Of a DNA stretch of 5,186 nt, positions 1-5,186 are shown piece by piece; position 1 is the stretch's first letter, and each line of letters starts with the position of its first letter. The stretch is from an uncultured Eubacteriales bacterium (lineage in GTDB: Bacteria; Bacillota; Clostridia; Oscillospirales; Acutalibacteraceae). The notes beneath the pieces were generated by a model, which worked only from the letters and a program-made list of their open reading frames with translations, made no database searches and had not been told where the DNA came from. The translations under genes were made by a program, and so were the position numbers. The DNA is taken from assembly GCA_900321665.1 (NCBI GenBank), contig ONWY01000211.1, forward strand, positions 1 to 5,186, read 5' to 3'.

Positions 1-1842
1 GAAATGGGTAATCGGATAATTTGTATTCCCCGAGACGAAAGCGCAACTGCCATTTCCATTAAAGGCGGAAAAATCAAAGAGCTCGGCTACAACGAGGCAT
101 TCAATTATCAAAGCTTAAGCTACGACCCAATGGAGCCACAGCAAATACTCCGCATGGATAGTGTCATTCTTAACGACAGAAGCATTCATGGCACGCAGTT
201 TTGGTACAAGAGCGGTGAAGCAACTACTGCTTGGTATGATGTGCCGGATACGGCAAGCGGCAGCGGTTACTATAACGACCATGCCGACACGCTGCTCAAT
301 ATCACTTTCACCTATGCGTTTCGAAGGGATGACGGTTCGTTTTATTTTCTGCATGCGCGCGACCGGAAATACCCGCCGACCAAGACAGATTTTGCCGCTT
401 CACGCTATTTCCTTGGAACGGATAACAAGTTCTATTCCTTTGATTATGATTCTAAAGCGGTCTCGGAAATCACCGCGCCGCAAATTGTGATTCTGTTTCG
501 CTTAGGAGAACAGCGGCACCATGATACAGACTCCGACGACCCGGAAGCTTATACAGAGAAGATATTCCCGGAGCTTAGCGAGGGAGATTATATCCGCCTG
601 ACAGTAGGGCAAACGATTAACTATAAGCACCCGCTTTACAGCACAGAGGAAGACATATTGCCGCAGCAGCTCTTGCGCGTGGCGAAAGCTTCAAAGGTTC
701 CTGAGGATAATGTATGGGGGCTCGAAGGGTGGACGGATTCCGTTGTTGTGGATTATAACGCACAGTTTATTGACAAGCTGATTAAAAAGGACTTGATTTT
801 CAGTTCGACTGCCTATAACCTGCCTTACACTTCAGACGGTATACCGGCAAGCGAAGCGGAGGATTTAGGGTTGCGGCAGTTATACCCCGCATATATCAAC
901 ATCGAAAATGCATTTCCGGTTGTTACGAATGATAATAACGAGATTAAGGCTTCGGCACAGGGCAATTTTGAAACCTGGGACGACTACCGCGGCTTTGTCT
1001 CGGATTCCTATGCGGTCAGTGTCGGCTCCAACGACCGCTTTACCGCTTCGTGTGCGATTGATGATTACCTCTTTTTCTTTAAAGAGCATTCGTACACTTT
1101 ACTGTATGGCACGCGCCCTGCTAATTTCAGCACCAATACGGTGAATGATTTTATCGGGATAGATGCAGCGGGAGCATGCAGCCTGCAGGTTATCGGCAAG
1201 AGCGCTTACTATATGGGAATTGACGGCAGATTTTATCGCTTCAACGGGCAGAGCGCCGGCGAGATTTCCACTGCGCTTGGCGAGCGGCGCTATCAGGTGC
1301 GTTCCGCGGCTCACTCCCAAAGCAAGTATTATGCCTTGGCAGAGGATGAGAGCGGGCAGCGCTGCCTGCTGGTCTATAACACGGCGAGCGGTACCTGGTG
1401 GATTGAGGACGCGACATATATTGAGAAGGTCTGCAACATCCGCGGCAGGGCATGTGCGGTTAGTTTCACCGATTCCACAAGCGGTACTGCCGCAGATATT
1501 CTCCTGCTTGAAAAGTGGAATATCCCGCAAAGCGAGAAAAACACGGTAGAGTGGTTTTGCGAGAGCGGGCTGCTTGGGCTTGAGAGCGATTATTACCAAT
1601 ACATTTCCAACCTCAAAATCACCTTTGAGAGCGAGGTCGGCGCCACGGTAGAGGTGCTCGCAAAGTATGATAACGATACTGCTTACACCCCGCTTGCGCG
1701 CTTTGTTTCCAAAACAAAGGGCACGCGCACGGAGAAAATCGCGGTGCGGCGGTGTGAATTTATGCGCTTAAAGCTTGTCGGCACCGGCTTTAGCAAAATC
1801 TACCGCATCAGCTACTTAACACAACAAGGGAGTGAGAAATAA
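1..1842 (+). CDS. Phage tail/head-completion protein, beta-rich, P22 gp10-like (5' partial)
   Basis: Probable structural protein at the portal/tail junction. The frame is open from base 1 with 613 codons visible. The ATG at base 4 is followed at once by a strand-like stretch (NRIICIPRD) that reads like the middle of a domain, and no ribosome site can be seen, so I treat that Met as internal and the gene as cut by the window edge. The protein is dominated by short alternating hydrophobic strands. Its most characteristic part, numbering from that Met, is residues about 318-376: GNFETWDDY, then DSYAVSVGSNDRFTAS, then YLFFFKEHSYTLLYG. Next come a GTWWIED strand pair (463-469) and a C-terminal sandwich-like part starting at VEWFCESG (515-522) and ending RLKLVGTGFSKIYRISY. 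From memory, this series occurs in long, usually unnamed Clostridia phage proteins, sometimes called stabilisation proteins. Its stop overlaps the next start by one base. Phage structural role is fairly sure; the gp10-like assignment is moderate. A receptor-binding or other baseplate role is the alternative. Confidence 0.7.
   Translation, partial: EMGNRIICIPRDESATAISIKGGKIKELGYNEAFNYQSLSYDPMEPQQILRMDSVILNDRSIHGTQFWYKSGEATTAWYDVPDTASGSGYYNDHADTLLNITFTYAFRRDDGSFYFLHARDRKYPPTKTDFAASRYFLGTDNKFYSFDYDSKAVSEITAPQIVILFRLGEQRHHDTDSDDPEAYTEKIFPELSEGDYIRLTVGQTINYKHPLYSTEEDILPQQLLRVAKASKVPEDNVWGLEGWTDSVVVDYNAQFIDKLIKKDLIFSSTAYNLPYTSDGIPASEAEDLGLRQLYPAYINIENAFPVVTNDNNEIKASAQGNFETWDDYRGFVSDSYAVSVGSNDRFTASCAIDDYLFFFKEHSYTLLYGTRPANFSTNTVNDFIGIDAAGACSLQVIGKSAYYMGIDGRFYRFNGQSAGEISTALGERRYQVRSAAHSQSKYYALAEDESGQRCLLVYNTASGTWWIEDATYIEKVCNIRGRACAVSFTDSTSGTAADILLLEKWNIPQSEKNTVEWFCESGLLGLESDYYQYISNLKITFESEVGATVEVLAKYDNDTAYTPLARFVSKTKGTRTEKIAVRRCEFMRLKLVGTGFSKIYRISYLTQQGSEK
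1826..1832 (+). promoter_or_regulatory. Ribosome binding site of the 63-aa gene, with TAATG coupling
   Basis: AAGGGAG lies nine bases before ATG 1842, inside the end of the preceding gene. The stop TAA (1840-1842) and the ATG share one base, which favours re-initiation by the terminating ribosome and confirms the start. Confidence 0.75.
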
Positions 1843-2033
1843 TGCCGACATTTAAGGCAGACTATGCCGAGTATGACCCGCAGCTGAGCGCCGAGGACAA
1901 CCTGCTCGAGCTGTTTAACCGGCACAATGAGCTGATACAGCGCGTTTCACGCACGGTCAATAACCTGGACGAGGAGAACCTCAGCAGCGTTTTGAACAAT
2001 AAATCATCGGAAAGTGAGGATAGCAACACATGA
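1842..2033 (+). CDS. Small helical phage protein, 63 aa, function unknown
   Basis: Unrecognised small protein, probably virion-associated from its position between structural genes. Residues 1-16 (start MPTFKADYAEYDPQLS) are aromatic and polar. Residues 17-47 look like one long helix with hydrophobic residues near heptad spacing: L21, L24, L31, V35 and L42, with H28 and T38 as the polar exceptions. That would suit a short oligomeric coiled coil. The last 16 residues are Ser/Asn/Glu/Asp-rich and probably disordered. The start is well supported by AAGGGAG nine bases upstream, and the ATG shares one base with the preceding TAA, so translation is probably coupled. It occupies the place of the small head-completion or needle genes (gp26/gp14) in P22-like phages but is far shorter than gp26, so no equivalence is claimed. 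It is likely real because of its overlaps with both neighbours. Confidence 0.75.
   Translation: MPTFKADYAEYDPQLSAEDNLLELFNRHNELIQRVSRTVNNLDEENLSSVLNNKSSESEDSNT
2013..2020 (+). promoter_or_regulatory. Ribosome binding site of the 197-aa gene, with ATGA coupling
   Basis: AGTGAGGA (core GAGGA, 2016-2020) lies nine bases before ATG 2030. The ATGA overlap (2030-2033) links the end of the 63-aa gene to this start and supports translational coupling. Confidence 0.65.
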
Positions 2034-2623
2034 GCAAAGCGAGTGCATTTAACATATTAGCCGGGAAGGCTCCCCAATACTACACAAGTGACTCTACCAA
2101 GAGCGTCTACTCTAAAGCAAACAAGCTTGTTTCGACCAAGAGCGGCATTGGCAAGACGATTGCCGATAACATCGCAAAGTATGACAAGCTCGGCAGCTTC
2201 GACCCGAAAAAGAGTGCCTACTATCAAGGTGCCTACAACGCGCTCAAGCAGGTATACCAAAGCCAAGGGAGAGCTGATATGCAAAACACCATCGCCGCCG
2301 CGGCTGCCAACACAGGCGGCTACGGCAATTCATACGGTACTACTGCCGGGAATGCAGCTTTCCAAGCACAGCTGCGCGCGCTCGCTGCGAAGGTACCGTC
2401 ACTCTACAGCGCGGCTTCGGGTGAATTCACCAATCAGAAAAACAACCTTGCAGCCCTCATCGGCATGCAGCAGGCGCAACAGGAAACGGCGCTGAACAAT
2501 GCGCAATGGCAGACAGGTGTGCAGCAGAGCTTGGATGCGGCGCGCTACCAAGCGAGAGCAGCACAGGATAGCGCGCAGCGACAACGAGCCCTGGCAGAGT
2601 TGCAATATAAGTACAGTTCATAA
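2030..2623 (+). CDS. Ala/Gln-rich internal virion (ejection-like) protein, 197 aa
   Basis: Probable minor virion protein, perhaps packaged inside the head and ejected with the DNA. Residues 1-60 are Lys/Ser-rich and polar. Residues 61-90 form a predicted helix rich in Ala, Tyr and Gln. Residues 96-138 hold the core motif: GGYGNSY (96-102), A106, A110-F111, L115, KVPSLYSAAS (121-130) and K137-N138. Residues 146-195 are a Gln/Ala-rich helix with almost no Gly or Pro, probably a coiled coil. There is no signal peptide or membrane segment. The same core lies at identical residue numbers in the next gene product, so the two look like paralogues. Length and composition suit P22 gp7- or T7 gp14-like ejection proteins, but no sequence homology to those is claimed. 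The start overlaps the preceding stop as ATGA, with GAGGA nine bases upstream. The coding call is firm; the role is inferred. Confidence 0.7.
   Translation: MSKASAFNILAGKAPQYYTSDSTKSVYSKANKLVSTKSGIGKTIADNIAKYDKLGSFDPKKSAYYQGAYNALKQVYQSQGRADMQNTIAAAAANTGGYGNSYGTTAGNAAFQAQLRALAAKVPSLYSAASGEFTNQKNNLAALIGMQQAQQETALNNAQWQTGVQQSLDAARYQARAAQDSAQRQRALAELQYKYSS
2318..2443 (+). other. Shared core motif, copy 1 (GYG ... VPSL ... KN)
   Basis: Encodes residues 97-138 of the 197-aa protein. Against residues 97-138 of the downstream 303-aa protein, without gaps, 16 of 42 positions are identical: G97, Y98, G99, Y102, A106, A110, L115, V122, P123, S124, L125, A128, A129, S130, K137 and N138. Position 111 is F versus Y, and 133 is also F versus Y. 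The similarity is at protein level; I saw no long identical DNA stretch. Confidence 0.8.
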
Positions 2624-2628
2624 GAGGT
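2622..2628 (+). promoter_or_regulatory. Ribosome binding site of the 303-aa gene
   Basis: AAGAGGT lies seven bases before ATG 2636 and overlaps the stop codon (2621-2623) of the gene before it. This is the only intergenic space in the window (12 bases), too short for an independent promoter. Confidence 0.7.
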
Positions 2629-2635
2629 ATAAACA

Positions 2636-3547
2636 ATGGCACTGAGCGATGCGGAAAGCATTTACAATTACTACATGGATTTGCCGCTGCCCGAGCAGTG
2701 GAAGACACCGGCAAGCCTTAAAAAGTCCTACGAGAATGTTTTGTCGGCAGCCAATCTTTACCAAAAGCAAATCGACTCCCAAATGAAAGATGTTGGGAGT
2801 ATTCAACCTGTCACGGCGACCCCGGAGTACAGGAATTTGCTCGCGCTTTATAACGACCAATACCAAAAAGGCGCGGCTGCAGCAGCGGCAGAGGCGGTCA
2901 AGGCTTCGCAGGGGATGAATGCCGGCTATGGTGACACCTACTCGAGAGCGGCGACCGACCAGGCATACACTTCCTTTTTGGCAGACAGGGGCGTAGCGGT
3001 CCCGAGCCTGCTTGCGGCCGCAAGTGATGCTTACTATGCCGGCAAGAACGCGCAGGCGGCGAGCATTAATCAGAAGCTCAAGCAGAGGAACCTGCGCACA
3101 GATGCGCTGCGCAGCTTGTTCAACTCGCAGCTGACAGGCATTCAGAAGGAGACGGAATCGCGGCGAGAAGCGCTGAGCACTCAACAGACAGCGCTTGCCA
3201 ACCTGCTCAGCTACCAGCAGGGAGTCGAGAAGGCAGCGGCAGCAGCTGCGGCGGCGAGAGCTTCAAGCGGTGGCAGCGGTGGTAGCGGTGGCGGAAGCCA
3301 ATATTATGTATCACAGCAAGAAGAGGAGCAAAAAAATTCAAATAACAATCATCAGTCGTTGGATGGCCGTCGGAAAGATGCGTGGACTATTTATGACAAT
3401 GCTATCAAAATATATCCTGGGCTTAAGGGCAAGCTGATGCCACCCGGACATTCAAGAAATAGCGGAAATTTCATGGACGGCTATGCCAATTATGTTCAAA
3501 AGCAGATTAATATTCACAAGCAAAATATCTCGGCAAGGAGAAAATAA
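2636..3547 (+). CDS. Ala-rich internal virion (ejection-like) protein with Gly-Ser linker, 303 aa
   Basis: Probable minor virion protein and paralogue of the product just upstream. Residues 1-60 are helical and polar (YNYYMDLPLPEQW near the start). Residues 64-91 are an Ala-rich helix. Residues 97-138 carry the shared core: GYGDTY (97-102), A106, A110-Y111, L115, AVPSLLAAAS (121-130) and K137-N138. Residues 140-207 are a long charged, Gln/Ala-rich helix ending in eight alanines (200-207). A flexible linker GGSGGSGGGS (212-221) follows. The C-terminal 82 residues are Asn/Lys/Gln-rich with a compact-looking part around SLDGRRKDAWTIYDNAIKIYPG. The upstream paralogue has neither the linker nor this tail. 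GC drops sharply at the linker, so the tail may be a later addition. The start is supported by AAGAGGT seven bases upstream, and the gene lies 12 bases after its neighbour. The coding call is firm; the ejection role is inferred from order and composition. Confidence 0.7.
   Translation: MALSDAESIYNYYMDLPLPEQWKTPASLKKSYENVLSAANLYQKQIDSQMKDVGSIQPVTATPEYRNLLALYNDQYQKGAAAAAAEAVKASQGMNAGYGDTYSRAATDQAYTSFLADRGVAVPSLLAAASDAYYAGKNAQAASINQKLKQRNLRTDALRSLFNSQLTGIQKETESRREALSTQQTALANLLSYQQGVEKAAAAAAAARASSGGSGGSGGGSQYYVSQQEEEQKNSNNNHQSLDGRRKDAWTIYDNAIKIYPGLKGKLMPPGHSRNSGNFMDGYANYVQKQINIHKQNISARRK
2924..3049 (+). other. Shared core motif, copy 2 (GYG ... VPSL ... KN)
   Basis: Encodes residues 97-138 of the 303-aa protein, matching copy 1 at bases 2318-2443 at the same residue numbers. 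The two copies start 606 bases apart, equal to the distance between the two start codons, so no net insertion or deletion has accumulated between start codon and motif in either gene. This supports tandem duplication of a whole gene rather than motif shuffling. Confidence 0.8.
3266..3292 (+). repeat. Three tandem 9-base units encoding Ser-Gly-Gly
   Basis: Units AGCGGTGGC, AGCGGTGGT and AGCGGTGGC lie head to tail in frame, followed by GGAAGC. They encode most of the Gly-Ser linker at residues 211-221 of the 303-aa protein, right after a run of eight Ala codons (3233-3256). Such a repeat can change length by slippage without breaking the frame, which would alter only the linker length. Confidence 0.85.
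3535..3540 (+). promoter_or_regulatory. Ribosome binding site fixing the start of the large 3' gene
   Basis: AAGGAG lies six bases before ATG 3547, the closest match to the consensus in the window. The preceding TAA (3545-3547) overlaps the ATG by one base. It establishes that the frame running to the window end is a real gene with this start. Confidence 0.85.
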
Positions 3548-5186
3548 TGAACGGTAAAGAATTTAAGGATTTCTTAAATAAAAAGGTAAAACAAGAAAAC
3601 GAGGGTCGTGCTGCGCATTTTACTCAGAATGCAGATAAAATCTATAAAGGTATACAATCGCAGTATAATGATTTTTTGAAGCAAACACAAAGAGGAAAAG
3701 CCTTGTCGCAGCAGGATTTGCGGATTTATGGTCTTGCACTCGATGACCTGAAAAAATTAACCGCATTATCCGGGTTTGATGCAGCAACCAAAAGCCAACT
3801 GAATGAGATTAATCAAAACTTAAAAGACGGTACTGACATTCTCAACAGCTACAATAAAAGTGTTTTAGCGAGGGATGAGGCATACCGCCAACTTGATAAT
3901 ATAAAGCAGCAGCAATTTAAAAACATATGGTTTGGGTTCGAGAGCAATAAGGACCAAGACCAAGCCGAAGCCATGCGCTTGAGGGAGAAACAATCAAAGC
4001 TAAAAGACCAAATTGCACACTATGACAGTGAAATTGCTCCTTTTCTCGATGTGGATGCGACCAAAAAGTTGAATGATATTTCATTTTTCTCTTTCAAAGA
4101 CCATAGCAGAGCCGAAACCGACTACCAAAATGCCAGAAAAATAAAAACAGGAAACGAAGCAGCATCATGGCTCGAAGATGAACAGGTAAAGAAACTTGCC
4201 CAAAAGGCAGCAGCAGCTTCCGCAGATACAGATGAGCACAATATTGCAGCAGGCGCTATCAATTTTGCGGGAAGCTTTGGAAGTGCAAGCGGAAGCGGGT
4301 ATAATCCTGAGGCAATGAGCGCAGCTCAAAGCGACAGAGAACGAATCACCACAGCCAGACAGTTAAAAGAGTATATCAAGACTGCAGGCTACCAAGATTC
4401 CGATGATGAGCTCAACAAGCTTGTAGATGAAATTGTGCGCCAAGAAAAAAACGGTATTACAAAAACAAGGCAAGACAATATTAACGAGCAAATTGATGCG
4501 TTTACAAAAGAGCACCCGGTCATAGGAAGCGCTGCTGCAGCTGCATTGGGAACAGCAGCCAAAATTCCCGGCAGCGCATATGCTTTGGGGCAGACAATTA
4601 AAGATGTATTAAGCGATGAACCTGTTTATAACGACCCAAACAGCGCCTATTTCTTCGGCTCAAATTCATATAACCAAGTCACAACAAGTGTTAAAGGTCA
4701 AATTGCAGAGCACATTCGCAAGAAATATGATGACCCGGAAGTGATTGCAAGCAAAACCAAACAGGCGCAGGGGATGTTTGACGGTGCCATGTCCGGTGCT
4801 GAAAACCTTATCAGGACTCTCACCACAGCCGGGCTTGGTGAGTTCTTTGCATTAGCACCTATGGCACTTGGTCAGCTTTCCGATATCGCCCTTCAAAAAA
4901 CGATTGAGGGGTACAGTCCGGCAGAGGCAGGGTATTATGCCGTTATCGGTGCAGCAGCTGAGTATGCCACAGAAAAAATGGGCTTGGATGCACTCTTCTC
5001 TAAAGTACCGGGCGGCAGAAATGTTATTGTCGGATACCTGACCAAACTATTCAAGGTTGGCGCTGCCGAAGGTGGAGAAGAGATAGTATCAGATGTGATT
5101 AATGATGCAGCTGACTGCTTGTACGAAATCTTAAGCGACAAGAAATCGGTCAGGGAAAAAGAAATCTCCAATTTGATGCGTGAAGG
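3547..5186 (+). CDS. Large phage protein, N-terminal 546 aa, ejection/polyvalent-type (3' partial)
   Basis: Open from ATG 3547 to the window end without a stop (546 codons plus two bases). Residues 1-60 are polar and helical (KEFKDFLNKKV, then QSQYNDFLKQTQ). Residues 119-165 are a charged probable coiled coil. Residues 219-260 are Ala-, Gly- and Ser-rich. Residues 324-351 (HPVIGSAAAAALGTAAKIPG onward) and 421-449 (LIRTLTTAGLGEFFALAPMA onward) are Ala/Gly-rich hydrophobic helices, interrupted by occasional charge and therefore membrane-active-looking rather than classic transmembrane spans. Residues 455-529 contain GAAAEYATEKMGLDALF, a KVPGG turn, then GAAEGGEEIVSDVINDAAD. From memory, this order resembles very large Clostridia phage/prophage proteins that carry enzymatic or 'polyvalent' domains near the C-terminus. 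By position it matches P22 gp16 or T7 gp16. No catalytic motif is visible in this part. The start is set by AAGGAG six bases upstream. A tape-measure-like protein is the main alternative. Confidence 0.7.
   Translation, partial: MNGKEFKDFLNKKVKQENEGRAAHFTQNADKIYKGIQSQYNDFLKQTQRGKALSQQDLRIYGLALDDLKKLTALSGFDAATKSQLNEINQNLKDGTDILNSYNKSVLARDEAYRQLDNIKQQQFKNIWFGFESNKDQDQAEAMRLREKQSKLKDQIAHYDSEIAPFLDVDATKKLNDISFFSFKDHSRAETDYQNARKIKTGNEAASWLEDEQVKKLAQKAAAASADTDEHNIAAGAINFAGSFGSASGSGYNPEAMSAAQSDRERITTARQLKEYIKTAGYQDSDDELNKLVDEIVRQEKNGITKTRQDNINEQIDAFTKEHPVIGSAAAAALGTAAKIPGSAYALGQTIKDVLSDEPVYNDPNSAYFFGSNSYNQVTTSVKGQIAEHIRKKYDDPEVIASKTKQAQGMFDGAMSGAENLIRTLTTAGLGEFFALAPMALGQLSDIALQKTIEGYSPAEAGYYAVIGAAAEYATEKMGLDALFSKVPGGRNVIVGYLTKLFKVGAAEGGEEIVSDVINDAADCLYEILSDKKSVREKEISNLMRE

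Noticed and set aside
1163..1549. 128-aa plus-strand frame overlapping the first gene
   Set aside because: Out-of-frame shadow, rich in Arg, Ala and Ser, with no sign of an independent gene.
1099..1599. 166-aa minus-strand open frame
   Set aside because: Lies wholly inside the first gene, whose frame has clear phage-protein character. The product is Cys/Ala/Arg-rich low-complexity text with no recognisable motif, and it runs against an operon that is otherwise all on the + strand.
2088..2495. 135-aa plus-strand frame inside the 197-aa gene
   Set aside because: Arg/Ser/Thr-rich out-of-frame text covering the conserved motif of the real gene; the motif is conserved in the other frame.
2618..3184. 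188-aa minus-strand open frame
   Set aside because: Antisense shadow of the Ala/Gln-rich 303-aa gene: Ala, Gln and Glu codons read backwards give Cys, Leu and Arg-rich text. It has no supporting context.
3541..3600. AT-rich stretch that could be taken for a promoter
   Set aside because: It begins at the overlapping stop/start and continues in frame. I found no convincing -35/-10 pair with proper spacing, and the genes are tightly coupled.
4935..5171. 78-aa minus-strand open frame near the right edge
   Set aside because: Antisense to the large partial gene, which has the best ribosome site and a continuous frame.
1..5186. CRISPR array, diversity-generating retroelement repeat, tRNA or rho-independent terminator
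   Set aside because: I saw no spaced direct repeats, no template/variable repeat pair or reverse transcriptase, no cloverleaf, and no GC hairpin followed by a T run. Coding frames fill the window.

Overview
The window is a densely packed, single-strand (+) stretch of a phage or prophage structural module. Five reading frames follow one another with almost no spacer (stop/start overlaps of 1, 4 and 1 bases, and one 12-base gap). All four visible starts have a purine-rich Shine-Dalgarno sequence (for example AAGGGAG and AAGGAG). That strength, the moderate GC content and the protein styles suggest a phage of a Bacillota host, probably a gut Clostridia-type bacterium. This is inference: no integrase, capsid, portal or terminase gene is present to place it, and a Negativicutes host is not excluded.

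Layout. (1) Bases 1-1842: most of a large beta-rich tail/head-completion protein, open at the left edge. It resembles long phage proteins built like the P22 gp10 'stabilisation' or T7 gp12 tubular proteins. (2) 1842-2033: a 63-residue helical protein. (3) 2030-2623 and (4) 2636-3547: two Ala/Gln-rich helical proteins that share a core motif (GYG-x2-Y ... VPSL-x2-AAS ... KN) at exactly the same residue numbers, so they are probably paralogues. Protein 4 also carries a Gly-Ser linker and an extra C-terminal segment. (5) 3547-5186: the first 546 residues of a large protein that runs off the right edge. It has a coiled-coil-rich N-terminal half followed by Ala/Gly-rich hydrophobic helices and an 'EKxGLDxLF ... 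EGGEE' segment like that of very large Clostridia phage/prophage proteins.

How the genes may work together. The order (beta-rich tail-completion protein, small helical protein, two Ala/Gln-rich helical proteins, large protein with membrane-active-looking helices) parallels the order of tail and ejection genes in P22-like (gp10, gp26/gp14, gp7, gp20, gp16) and T7-like (gp12, then gp14, gp15, gp16) podoviruses. The working model is a virion completion and DNA-ejection cassette: the first product closes or extends the portal, and the last three are packaged and ejected with the DNA. The order and compositions are seen directly; the functions are inferred.

No RNA gene, mobile element, CRISPR array, promoter or terminator was found. 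Every base lies in or within 12 bases of a coding frame. The most notable non-genic signal is an abrupt GC drop at about 3300, at the Gly-Ser linker of protein 4, which suggests a domain or module junction.
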